Assembly (NCBI GenBank): GCA_051011415.1
Contig: JBPCTY010000147.1
Coordinates: 10,372 to 74,371 of the forward strand
Direction: 5' to 3'
DNA: 64,000 nucleotides
Source: SZUA-442 sp051011415
GTDB taxonomy: Bacteria; Actinomycetota; Acidimicrobiia; Spongiisociales; UBA5794
Shown here: one piece after another, positions 43,167 through 51,618 of the stretch
Layout: each line of letters opens with the position of its first letter
How positions within the stretch are numbered: position 1 is the first letter of the stretch
Made by a program: the position numbers and the translations under genes
Notes under the pieces: model-generated
What the model was told of the DNA's origin: nothing
The model's input: only the letters and a program-made list of their open reading frames with translations
Databases searched by the model: none

Positions 43167-44290
43167 GCAACGGACCGCTCGCGGGCACCACGGTTGTTGA
43201 GTTCGCGGGGATTGGGCCTGGTCCCTTCGCGTGCAGCCTGCTCGCAGACCTTGGTGCCCTCGTGGTGCGGGTGGAGAAGCCAGGAGCCGCAGATGTCGCG
43301 GTCCCCGGCGCAACCAGGCTTGGTGTTCGCCGCCGGCTGGTGATTGAGGCAGATCTCAAGACGGACGCGGGCATTGTCGCGGTGCGAAGCCTTCTCGCTC
43401 ATTGCGATGCGGTTGTTGAGGGCTTTCGGCCGGGTGTGATGGAGCGCCTCGGATTTGGACCGGAGGACGTGCACGCACAGAACAAGACTTTGGTCTACGT
43501 TCGGATATCGGGCTGGGGGCAGGACGGCCCCTATGCGTCGATGGCTGGACATGACATCAACTACATCGGGCTGAGCGGTGTGCTTGCGGCGATCGGTACC
43601 GATGAGCCAACGCCTCCACTGAACCTGATCGGCGACTACGCCGGTGGGGCGCTCTTTGCGGTCGTCGGCGCACTGGCGGGCATCCTCAGCGCGCGAGAGA
43701 GCGGCGAGGGAAGTGTTGTCGACGCAGCGATGGTGGATGGCTCATTCGCCCTGCTCGGTCCGATCGCTGATCTCATGGCGAAGGGTCTGTGGACGACCGA
43801 GCGAAACTCGAACCTTCTTGACGGTGGTGCGCCCTTCTATCGCACCTATCGGACGCAGGACGACGAGTACGTTGCAGTTGGAGCGCTCGAACCAGCCTTC
43901 TACTCCGAGCTGTTGGACGGACTGGACCTGGACGTTGAGGCCATTCCGGACCGCACAGACAAGTCGGCGTGGCCGGAACTCCAGACGCTGTTTGCGGAGC
44001 GGTTTGCTGCAAGAACTCGAAGCGAATGGGCGGAGGTCTTCGATGGCACGGATGCATGCGTGACACCCGTGTTGTCCATGGACGAGGTTGGGGCGCATCC
44101 GCACAATGACATGCGAGGCCTCGTGACATCGTGGGAGGACCAGGCAGTTGCCGAGATTGCTCCGCGGATGGGGTCCGTCCGCCCGCTTTACCGTGCGGAC
44201 GCCGACGTTTCCGATACTCTTGTCGCACTCGGCATGCAACATGGGGTTGCAAACAGCCTCGCAGCCGCAGAGAAGAGCTATTGGGTGTAA
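43163..44290 (+). CDS. CaiB/BaiF family CoA-transferase (alpha-methylacyl-CoA racemase-like)
   Basis: Protein of 375 residues from GTG 43163. GTTVVEFAGIGPGPFACSLLADLGA, VVRVEKPG, HINYIGLSGVL-like (HDINYIGLSGVLAAIG) and NLIGDYAGGALFA match the Amacr/racemase branch of class III CoA-transferases. It would epimerise 2-methylacyl-CoAs or transfer CoA. Its place after nucleoside genes is odd; the lipid cluster is 9 kb upstream. It is coupled by overlap to the preceding gene. Confidence 0.88.
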   Translation: MSNGPLAGTTVVEFAGIGPGPFACSLLADLGALVVRVEKPGAADVAVPGATRLGVRRRLVIEADLKTDAGIVAVRSLLAHCDAVVEGFRPGVMERLGFGPEDVHAQNKTLVYVRISGWGQDGPYASMAGHDINYIGLSGVLAAIGTDEPTPPLNLIGDYAGGALFAVVGALAGILSARESGEGSVVDAAMVDGSFALLGPIADLMAKGLWTTERNSNLLDGGAPFYRTYRTQDDEYVAVGALEPAFYSELLDGLDLDVEAIPDRTDKSAWPELQTLFAERFAARTRSEWAEVFDGTDACVTPVLSMDEVGAHPHNDMRGLVTSWEDQAVAEIAPRMGSVRPLYRADADVSDTLVALGMQHGVANSLAAAEKSYWV

Positions 44291-44324
44291 AAGGTCAACG
44301 TCGACACCTTCTGTAGGAGGGACG

Positions 44325-45767
44325 ATGAGAGCGGTTGTAGTGGGTGCAGGAGCGAGCGCCCGCGAACTTATCCGACGTCTCGGTGACAGCTGGGAGGTCA
44401 CGGTTATCGATCCGGACCCGGACCGATTGCGTCTCGCCGAGAAGGTTCGCAACGTCGACAGCGTCGTCGGCGATGGTTCGAGCGCTCTCGTATTGCGCAA
44501 CGCCGGGATAGAAACAGCCGTCACGGTCGTTGCGGCCACCGGTTCCGACGACGTCAACCTCGAAGTCACGAGACTTGCGCACGAAGCAGGAGTGGAACAG
44601 GTCGTGGCGGTGGTCCGACTTCCCGATCGGTTGGACGAGTATCGGGATCTCGGAGCCGAGTGCGTGACACCGGCGTCGCTTTCGGGTCGCGATCTTGAGA
44701 TCGCCATGGAGCCGAGGAAGCTGACGTCAACCACGTTCGCTGAGGGCAAGGCCGAGGCCATCGAATTCGAAATCACGCCGGATTCACCCGTGCAGGGGAT
44801 GGCGTTGAAGGAGATTCACTCAGAGAAGTGGGTTGTTGCAGCAATCCTCAGAGATGATCGACTGGTTGTCCCACACGGCGCCACCCGATTGCTCACTGGC
44901 GACCGTGTGACGGTCGTGGGGTCCGCTACCGACTTCGCCCAGGTCGTTCGGACGTTTGCAGGCGGCGTGTCAAGATTCCCTCTCAACTTTGGACGCCGCG
45001 TCATCGCTCCGCTCCGAAACCGCCAGGACCTCGAGACTGCCGTTCTTGAAGCAGCGAACTTTGTACGAAACTCCAACGCGGTCGAGCTCATCCTCGTCCA
45101 TCGGGATCCCGCAAAGATCAAGAATGCGGGCGATGCTCAGGATCTCGAAGCCCTGATCGCCGAGACCTCCGCCGAGGCGCTCGGAATCGAGGTGGAGCAC
45201 AGGTCCGTCGACACCGACCCGTATGCCGCGTTGAGCGAGGTCGCTCTCAACGAGAGTGTCGGCGTCATATGTGTCCCGTTGGCAACAAGATCTGCAACCC
45301 GGCCTTTTGCAGGTGTACCGAGGGCGCTGAACCGGTTGGGACGCACCGGGCTCCCGGTGCTGCTGGCCAGGGGAGATGCGCGCTTCTCCTCGATTGTCGC
45401 GCCAAGTCGGCGGACTATCTCTGGTGACGGGGCGGAGCGCGCCGCGATCGACATTGCAAAACGGTCTGGCAGCAAGGTGATCGGCGTGGCGGTTGCCAAC
45501 CCAACCTTCATGGGTTCAGACGACTTGATGGAGAAGAAGCACGCAACGGCATGGCTGCGGCAAGAGGCATCGGTCCAGGAGGTCGAAGTCGAACGTCATG
45601 TGGTACGAGGCAACCCGGTAAAGGTTCTCGGCGAGATCACAGAGTCGGATCGTCTGCTTGTCGTCTCGATGCCTGAGCTTCCGATCAGCAGGCTGAACCC
45701 AGGGATTGCCGTGTGGGCCGCAGCAAGAGGCGACGGCTCCGTCCTCTTCGTTCCGGTGGGCGACTGA
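44325..45767 (+). CDS. TrkA-like K+ regulatory protein with USP-like C-terminal domains
   Basis: Protein of 480 residues. N-terminal RCK domain (VVVGAGASARELIRRLG, VIDPDPDRL, DDVNLEVTRLAHEAGVEQV), RCK_C domain (about 140-225, SPVQGMALKEIHSEKWVV, LLTGDRVTVVGSATD), then about 230-480 resembling two universal-stress-like domains, as in the ligand domain of Kef/CPA2-linked proteins. AGGAGGG precedes ATG 44325. One base separates it from the antiporter gene, so it likely gates that protein by nucleotide binding. Confidence 0.85.
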   Translation: MRAVVVGAGASARELIRRLGDSWEVTVIDPDPDRLRLAEKVRNVDSVVGDGSSALVLRNAGIETAVTVVAATGSDDVNLEVTRLAHEAGVEQVVAVVRLPDRLDEYRDLGAECVTPASLSGRDLEIAMEPRKLTSTTFAEGKAEAIEFEITPDSPVQGMALKEIHSEKWVVAAILRDDRLVVPHGATRLLTGDRVTVVGSATDFAQVVRTFAGGVSRFPLNFGRRVIAPLRNRQDLETAVLEAANFVRNSNAVELILVHRDPAKIKNAGDAQDLEALIAETSAEALGIEVEHRSVDTDPYAALSEVALNESVGVICVPLATRSATRPFAGVPRALNRLGRTGLPVLLARGDARFSSIVAPSRRTISGDGAERAAIDIAKRSGSKVIGVAVANPTFMGSDDLMEKKHATAWLRQEASVQEVEVERHVVRGNPVKVLGEITESDRLLVVSMPELPISRLNPGIAVWAAARGDGSVLFVPVGD

Positions 45768-45768
45768 C

Positions 45769-47016
45769 GTGGAGTTTGTCGTCGCCGTCGCGACGGAGGA
45801 GATTCTGCCGAGCGGTCTGACGTTCATTGTGATCGGCTTCGCTGCGTTCCTTCTCCCACTTGTTGCGCGGGTTGTGCGGGTGCCTGCGGTTGTGCTTGAG
45901 ATCCTCTTTGGGCTCCTGATCGGTCCGCATGTGATCGGTCTGATCGGGTCAGAGACCGTTGGCGAAGGGTTCGTTCTCGTTCTGGCGGAGATCGGACTCT
46001 TTCTGCTGATGTTCCTTGCGGGGTTTGAGATCGACTTCGGGTCGCTTGAACGGGAGGGGAGAGGCCCGATTCTGTTCGGTCTCGGTTTCTTCGCCGTCGT
46101 CGTCGGATTGTCGTGGTTTGGTCTTGGATTCGTCGAACTCGGAGGGACCAACGAGCGGATCTATATGACGCTGCTCATCTCCGCCGCTTCAGTCGGGATC
46201 ATCATCCCGGCACTCCGGTCGACCGGCCGCGGTGCGACCAAGCAAGGTCAGATGACGATCGTGATTGGTATCCTTGCTGAGTTCCTGGCTGCGACCGGCA
46301 TCATCGTGTTCTCCGTTTGGTACCAGCACGGATGGAGCATGCAGCTGCTGGCTGTGCCTCTCTTTGCGATCATCTTGCTGGTCTCTCTCTGGCTCATGCG
46401 ATCTCTTGCGTGGTGGTTCCCTGAGAGGGCGGAGAGGCTCTTTTCCGGCCACGATCCGGACGAGATCGGAATCCGTTTCAGCTTGGCACTTCTCTTCGTG
46501 TTCGTTGGACTGTCCCTCGTACTCGGTATGGATCCCATTCTCGGGGCGTTCATGGCAGGAGCGATCTTCGCCTTCGTCTTCAGGGACAGCGGCGATCTTG
46601 AGGAGCGTCTGTCGGGATTCGCATACGGATTCCTCATTCCGATCTTCTTCATATCGGTGGGAATCCGGTTCCCGCTCGATGCGCTAGCCGATCCAGCGGT
46701 TCTGATCGCGGCGTTGTCGATCATCGCTGTTGCGATTGCAGCCAAACTGATTCCATCCCCCCTCCTTATGCTCCGAGGTTTGTCGTTCAAGGACAGCGCG
46801 GGGGCGGGTGTACTCCTCGCCGGTCAACTCTCGGTCATCATTGCATTGGCTGAGGTTGGCGTTGCCCTCGGGATTGTCGGTGAGGGCGTGTCGGCCGGAG
46901 CGGTCCTACTCGTTGGCGTGACCGCACTGCTGTCGCCCGTGATCTTCAAGATTCTCTCGCCACCGATTGAGCCAACGACCGCCGACAGTCGCACGGTTTC
47001 GGCAAGCCGGCCATGA
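45769..47016 (+). CDS. Kef-type (CPA2) K+/H+ or Na+/H+ antiporter
   Basis: Protein of 415 residues, GTG start, about 12 membrane segments. GLLIGPHVIGLIG, LFLLMFLAGFEIDF and GMDPILGAFMAGAIFA are CPA2 hallmarks, as is FFISVGIRFPLD late in the protein. It should exchange monovalent cations for protons, controlled by the adjacent TrkA-like protein. A small FlgM-like ORF overlaps its stop by 4 bases (ATGA). Confidence 0.9.
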   Translation: MEFVVAVATEEILPSGLTFIVIGFAAFLLPLVARVVRVPAVVLEILFGLLIGPHVIGLIGSETVGEGFVLVLAEIGLFLLMFLAGFEIDFGSLEREGRGPILFGLGFFAVVVGLSWFGLGFVELGGTNERIYMTLLISAASVGIIIPALRSTGRGATKQGQMTIVIGILAEFLAATGIIVFSVWYQHGWSMQLLAVPLFAIILLVSLWLMRSLAWWFPERAERLFSGHDPDEIGIRFSLALLFVFVGLSLVLGMDPILGAFMAGAIFAFVFRDSGDLEERLSGFAYGFLIPIFFISVGIRFPLDALADPAVLIAALSIIAVAIAAKLIPSPLLMLRGLSFKDSAGAGVLLAGQLSVIIALAEVGVALGIVGEGVSAGAVLLVGVTALLSPVIFKILSPPIEPTTADSRTVSASRP

Positions 47017-47207
47017 ACGACAATCGTCTCGACACGATCAGCAGACAGGTTGCAGACGGCGAGTACGCAGTGGATTCGATCTCCGTCGCCGATGCGATTC
47101 TGCGGCGATGGACAATGATCGATGTTGTCGAACTATTCGAGGAGGCTCAGTCCGGGGCGCCTGCGGATACGGTTGCGTCGGATGACGGGTCGGATTCGAG
47201 TCGCTGA
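47013..47207 (+). CDS. Small FlgM-like (anti-sigma-28-type) protein
   Basis: Protein of 64 residues. ISRQVADGEYAVDSISVADA followed by ILRRW closely follows the C-terminal FlgM pattern (I-x-x-x-V-x-x-G-x-Y-x-V-D-x-x-x-V/I-A-x-x-I/L). FlgM binds and inhibits sigma-28. No flagellar gene is visible in the window. ATG 47013 overlaps the antiporter stop, so it is the last gene of the K+ operon; its end overlaps the convergent DUF368 gene by 61 bases. Whether it binds a sigma factor here is unknown. Confidence 0.6.
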   Translation: MNDNRLDTISRQVADGEYAVDSISVADAILRRWTMIDVVELFEEAQSGAPADTVASDDGSDSSR

Positions 47208-48082
47208 GCGAACCGCCCGATAACGATGACGGCGATCATCGCAATCAACGCACACAGAAGTGCAAGCGGCACTTGTGAATCAGGCGTACCGAGCTCGGTC
47301 GACTCGACTCCGAGTGGCCACGGCCACAGGACACGCACCGAACCAGCCATCAGACCGATCAGGACGGCAAGGACGAGGTCGTGGTGCGACCGGAGAGCCC
47401 GGTAGAGCAGCTGGGAAAACAGTGCAAGACCGATGATTGCTCCAAGCCCAAAGACCGCAAGGGATGCGAAGTCGCGGTCGGTTACGGCCGACAGCACAGG
47501 TCCGTACATGCCCATGACAACGAGTAGGAAAGAGCCAGAGATGCCCGGCAGGATCATCGCGCAGATCGCAATGGCTCCCGCAAAGAAGAATGCGATCAGA
47601 GCTGGTTCGGCAGCCTGGGAAACGCTCTCCTCGGTTGTTCCACCACGAAGGCCGAGCAACACAAAGACGATTGCTCCGACCCCGAGTGCAATCCACGCAT
47701 GTCTGCTGGTGGGTGAACCGATCAGTTTCCAAGCGATGACGACTGAACCGGCGACCAATCCAAGGAAGATTGATGCCATGATCACCGGCTGGTCCTCGAG
47801 TAGCTGTTCGATCACATGGGCCAGAGAGAACAATGCGATCAGCACTCCGAGGCCCAGCGGAATGATGAACGACCAGTCCACCGCACCAAACCAGCGCTTG
47901 AACCCTTCGATGTCGCCCTTGACGAGTGCGCCGAGCGCAGACGACCCTGCACGCACGGATGTGATCAGTCGCTCGTAAATGCCGAAGACCAGGGCGATGG
48001 TGCCCCCTGAAACGCCTGGCACGATATCTGCAGCACCCATGGCAAAGCCGCGCACGGTCGTGAAGAGAGCCCTCAAAAGCAT
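47147..48082 (-). CDS. DUF368 membrane protein
   Basis: Protein of 311 residues with about eight to nine membrane segments. The N-terminal GFAMGAADIVPGVSGGTIALVFGIYERLI is diagnostic of DUF368 (quoted in part), with IMASIFLGLVAGSV and MILPGISGSFLLVVMGMYG. DUF368 proteins were linked to translocation or flipping of undecaprenyl phosphate in firmicutes and proteobacteria; a cell-wall lipid role is therefore likely. ATG 48082 chosen because TACACT lies 6 bases upstream; GTG 48103 is less likely. Confidence 0.88.
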   Translation of the reverse strand: MLLRALFTTVRGFAMGAADIVPGVSGGTIALVFGIYERLITSVRAGSSALGALVKGDIEGFKRWFGAVDWSFIIPLGLGVLIALFSLAHVIEQLLEDQPVIMASIFLGLVAGSVVIAWKLIGSPTSRHAWIALGVGAIVFVLLGLRGGTTEESVSQAAEPALIAFFFAGAIAICAMILPGISGSFLLVVMGMYGPVLSAVTDRDFASLAVFGLGAIIGLALFSQLLYRALRSHHDLVLAVLIGLMAGSVRVLWPWPLGVESTELGTPDSQVPLALLCALIAMIAVIVIGRFAQRLESDPSSDATVSAGAPD

Positions 48083-48088
48083 CGTGCG

Positions 48089-48098
48089 AGTGTAGGTT
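48089..48098. promoter_or_regulatory. Overlapping divergent -10 elements (DUF368 and dtd)
   Basis: AGTGTAGGTT contains TACACT on the minus strand (48094-48089, 6 bases before the DUF368 ATG) and TAGGTT on the plus strand (48093-48098, 10 bases before dtd). The two hexamers share the TA pair, so polymerase can load in only one direction at a time. Confidence 0.5.
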
Positions 48099-48108
48099 CG
48101 CACCAGTC

Positions 48109-48564
48109 ATGCGAGCGGTTCTTCAAAGAGTGTCCAGCGCTGAGGTGACTGTTGATGGCGCCGTCGTTGGCAGCATCGACGGCGGCATTGCGATGCTCGT
48201 GGCGGTGTGGGAGGACGACACCGCCGAAGACGCCATTGCGCTTGCAGACAAGACCGCGAACCTGCGGATCTTTGCGGACGATGACAATCAGATGAACCGG
48301 TCGCTGCTGGATATCGGCGGTTCTGTGCTCCTGGTCTCCCAGTTCACGCTCGCAGCCGATGTGCGGAAGGGTCGACGACCGAGTTTCACGCGAGCTGCGG
48401 CGCCCGATGAGGCGCAGCGGCTCATCCTGCGGATTGCCGACCAACTCTCCGCCGCAGGCGTCGAGGTCGAACACGGTGTGTTCGGGGCGATGATGGAGGT
48501 GTCGCTTGTCAACGACGGCCCCGTGACAATCGTCGTTGAGGTCGTCGGTGGCTCGGTGCAGTAG
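48109..48564 (+). CDS. dtd: D-aminoacyl-tRNA deacylase
   Basis: Protein of 151 residues, normal length. It hydrolyses D-Tyr- and other D-aminoacyl-tRNAs. MRAVLQRVSSAEVTVDG, LRIFADDDNQMNRSLLD, VLLVSQFTLAADVRKGRRPSF (quoted in part) and a C-terminal FGAMMEVSLVNDGPVTIVVE (with the GP cis-dipeptide) match. ATG 48109 follows TAGGTT by 10 bases. Confidence 0.96.
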   Translation: MRAVLQRVSSAEVTVDGAVVGSIDGGIAMLVAVWEDDTAEDAIALADKTANLRIFADDDNQMNRSLLDIGGSVLLVSQFTLAADVRKGRRPSFTRAAAPDEAQRLILRIADQLSAAGVEVEHGVFGAMMEVSLVNDGPVTIVVEVVGGSVQ

Positions 48565-48567
48565 CCG

Positions 48568-51500
48568 TTAGCGGTCGGCGACTGCTGCCTTCCCTGCGGG
48601 GCAATGGTGTAGAAAGTCACACCAACGGCATGCAGGCGTTGGTGCGGCTGGGAAGGGCCCGAGTTCCGCCTGTTCAAGCAGATCAGTGATCTGCTCGTGC
48701 GCTGCGTCGAGCCACTGCTCATCCGCTGCCTCGGTCTCAACCGCAACGGGAGACACGCCGAAGTAGGCGAAAGTTACGTACACGTTGTCGGGCACGTTCG
48801 TCGATATCGCTCCCTCCGTGGCTGCAACGGCGTAGGCCTGCAGCTGCACCGTCTTGGAGGTTGACGGCGATGGCGCACCTGACTTGTAGTCGACGATCTC
48901 CCAGCGGTCCGGCGTGCCATACACGGCGTCAACCTTGCCGCGCAGCGTTCTGCCGTCGAGGGTGATCTCGAAGGGTGTCTCGACGAGCATGGGGTGTTCC
49001 TTGGAGAAGCGTGATGCGGTGAAAACGTTCCATGGGTCGACCGACGGCTCGACCGCTCCTTCAGACGAAGGGCTGTCGTAGGTCACGTCCTGGGCATCGT
49101 CGAGGGCAAGCACTCCGAGGTTGTGGAGCTCGGCCCTTCGGTGAAACTCGGTGCCCTTACGGGCAGACAATCGCGGCTTGCGAGGCAGCCTGTCGTGGTG
49201 GATCCATTTGAACTTCAACGGACATTGCTTGAGCGCGACCAGATTCGTGACTGAAGTAGCGAACGGCCGCTCGGTGTCTGCGGCAGCGGGGTCGCTGAGA
49301 CCTTCGAACTCGATGTTCAGCTGTTCACTCTTCTTGTCCACTGCAGCTGCCACCTCTGGGAACGCCTCTTCTGCCCATTCTGGACGGTCAACAGTGTTGC
49401 GGAGCGCGTCGCTCCAACTGACATCGAAGAGTGGATCCGGCGGAAGTGGAGTTGGGACGTACTCGGGTGGCTCAGGCCGCGGTCCTGGCTCGTCGAGCAC
49501 GCGATCGAGTTCGGTGGCGGGAGACTCGAGTGCAAGGGTGAGGAGCTCGCTGGGTGTGCGAGGTTTGACGTTGTCTGCATGCCACACGTGACCGGTGAAT
49601 ACGAGCCGGTGTCGAGCTCGCGTCACGGCGACGTAGGCGAGTCTCCATTCCTGGTGGTCATGTCGGATCTTCAGCTGCCGCTTTCGCTCCTTGACGTCTG
49701 ATGTCTGATCCACCGATGACATCGTCGATCCGGTGAGCTGCATCGAGTACGGGAGTGCGACGTGTGAGTCGATCGGGTCGTAGTAGCGAATGACTGAACT
49801 CGGAAAGATCTTGCTCGACAATGCGGGGATGTAGACCTCGTCCCACTCGAGTCCTTTTGCGCCGTGGGCCGTGAGGATGCGCACAGCGTCCTCGGCGGGC
49901 AGCTCTGCTGCATCGAGCTCTTCTGCACGACCAGACTCGTCGAGGGCGTCGAGATATCTCAGATACCCAGCGAGTGACGGTGCCCCATCGAGGGGTCGCC
50001 AGCGCTCAGTCAGATCGCTGAACCGGTTGATATTGATCCGGGTCGTCGTTGCCCGTGCCTCTGGGAGTACGGCAACCTCGGCCCAGTAGTCGAGGGCAGT
50101 GAGCAGAGCCTCCAAAGTGGCAGCAACCGTCATCGCTTGGCATTGCACAAAGAGCTCTCGGTACACGGATGCAAAGGAGCTGGCGGATTCGTGGGCCTTT
50201 TCGTCGAAGTCCGCTCCCTCAAGCCGCGTTCCAACGTCATCAGCCAGCACCGCATCGATCAGCGTTGATGTCTTTGCCGGTCTGGATCGGATGAGTGCAG
50301 CAACCTCCGACATGCCAAGCCGATATCTCCCTCCGGTGAGGATTCGGAGGAGTGACGCCTCATCCGACGGATCGGCAAGAACACTCAGCCAAGCGACGAG
50401 ATCGGTGATTTCAGGGACGTTGAGCAGTTCTCCCATCGAGCCGACCGAGTAGGGGATGCCGGCAGCCCTGAACGCATCGGCTATTGGCCGCATCCCGTCC
50501 CGCTTTCGACACAGGACGGCGATCTCGGCGTACGGGACTCCGTTCGAATGGCGAACAAGGATATCTCGGGCGATCCAATCGGCTTCGTCGGACTCGCTGT
50601 TCAACCACGCTGCAACGATGGTTCCATCCGCAGCCGACGGGCTTGCAACGAGTGGTGCAGCTCCACCGGCGTCAGGCAGTTCAGTCTTGACAAGGTTTGC
50701 CATTTCGATGATCGAGCGGTCGCTGCGACGGTTGATGGACAAAGGCAAAGTGGCGGTTTCGCCCCCCTCTGCTTGGGGGAAATCGTTCGGGAATTCTTCA
50801 AAGTTCTCAATCGATGCGCCTCGCCACTCGTAGATCGTCTGATCGGTGTCCCCGACCGCTGTGACCGAAGTCCCATCTCCGAACAGCTCGCGCAGGAGAC
50901 GCCTTTGTACCGGATCCGTGTCTTGGTACTCATCGAGGAGAACCATGTCGTAGCGGCTTCGGACTTCGGCGACAACCTCTGGGTGGTTCTCGACGATCTC
51001 GACCGCAAGGCGAAGGAGGTCTCCGTATTCGATGAGGCCAAGCGCAACCTTTGCTGCCTCGAACTCTTCAACCGCATCGACGAGAGCCAACCGCTTCTGC
51101 CACGTCGCATCGGGATCCGACGGTGCGTCGGCTCGAACTCTCTTCGCCGTCACAAGGTTGTCCCGCATGTTCGATGCGAGCATGAGGAGTTCATCGCGGC
51201 GTTGGGGGAGGGCTGTGAGGTCGAGCAGATCTCCGTCGTATTCCCTGAGTACACGGATCGCAAGCTCGGAGCGATGGGCCTCGTCCATGAGTTGTGCGCC
51301 GGCGGGGTGCCCGATGTGTGCGCCGAATTCGTCGAGCAATCCCGCAGCGAAGCCGTGATAGGTCGCTACTTCGACCTCGCGTCCGTCTGCTCTTTCCGGG
51401 ATGGTCATCCGGAGCCGGTACCGCAGTTCATCGGCAGCTTTGTTTGTGAACGTGATGCCAAGCGCTCGCGCCGGGTCTGCTCCGTTGGCGACTGCCCTTG

Positions 51501-51618
51501 CGAGGCGCTCGACAATGGTCGTTGTCTTCCCCGTGCCCGCACCTGCCGCGATGCGGACGGGGACCGGATCGTGACCGATGATCGCGTTCTGTTCGGGGGA
51601 TGGAGTGAATCCGTTCAT
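48568..51618 (-). CDS. adnB: AdnB-like UvrD-type helicase with C-terminal RecB nuclease
   Basis: Protein of 1016 residues. Superfamily 1 helicase: Walker A AAGAGTGKTTT (about residue 25), ITFTNKAADELRYR, Walker B VLLDEYQDTDPVQRR, VGDTDQTIYEWRGA, and C-terminal helicase motifs ILTAHGAKGLEWDEVYIP and LAYVAVTRARHRLVF. The nuclease domain follows: GTEFHRRAELHN, LRGKVDAVYGTPDRWEIVDYKSG (in parts) and Fe-S CRWCDFLHHC with Cys in LKQCPLKFKW. It should unwind and trim double-strand breaks with the AdnA-like partner. ATG 51618 overlaps the upstream stop by 4 bases. Confidence 0.87.
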   Translation of the reverse strand: MNGFTPSPEQNAIIGHDPVPVRIAAGAGTGKTTTIVERLARAVANGADPARALGITFTNKAADELRYRLRMTIPERADGREVEVATYHGFAAGLLDEFGAHIGHPAGAQLMDEAHRSELAIRVLREYDGDLLDLTALPQRRDELLMLASNMRDNLVTAKRVRADAPSDPDATWQKRLALVDAVEEFEAAKVALGLIEYGDLLRLAVEIVENHPEVVAEVRSRYDMVLLDEYQDTDPVQRRLLRELFGDGTSVTAVGDTDQTIYEWRGASIENFEEFPNDFPQAEGGETATLPLSINRRSDRSIIEMANLVKTELPDAGGAAPLVASPSAADGTIVAAWLNSESDEADWIARDILVRHSNGVPYAEIAVLCRKRDGMRPIADAFRAAGIPYSVGSMGELLNVPEITDLVAWLSVLADPSDEASLLRILTGGRYRLGMSEVAALIRSRPAKTSTLIDAVLADDVGTRLEGADFDEKAHESASSFASVYRELFVQCQAMTVAATLEALLTALDYWAEVAVLPEARATTTRININRFSDLTERWRPLDGAPSLAGYLRYLDALDESGRAEELDAAELPAEDAVRILTAHGAKGLEWDEVYIPALSSKIFPSSVIRYYDPIDSHVALPYSMQLTGSTMSSVDQTSDVKERKRQLKIRHDHQEWRLAYVAVTRARHRLVFTGHVWHADNVKPRTPSELLTLALESPATELDRVLDEPGPRPEPPEYVPTPLPPDPLFDVSWSDALRNTVDRPEWAEEAFPEVAAAVDKKSEQLNIEFEGLSDPAAADTERPFATSVTNLVALKQCPLKFKWIHHDRLPRKPRLSARKGTEFHRRAELHNLGVLALDDAQDVTYDSPSSEGAVEPSVDPWNVFTASRFSKEHPMLVETPFEITLDGRTLRGKVDAVYGTPDRWEIVDYKSGAPSPSTSKTVQLQAYAVAATEGAISTNVPDNVYVTFAYFGVSPVAVETEAADEQWLDAAHEQITDLLEQAELGPFPAAPTPACRWCDFLHHCPAGKAAVADR

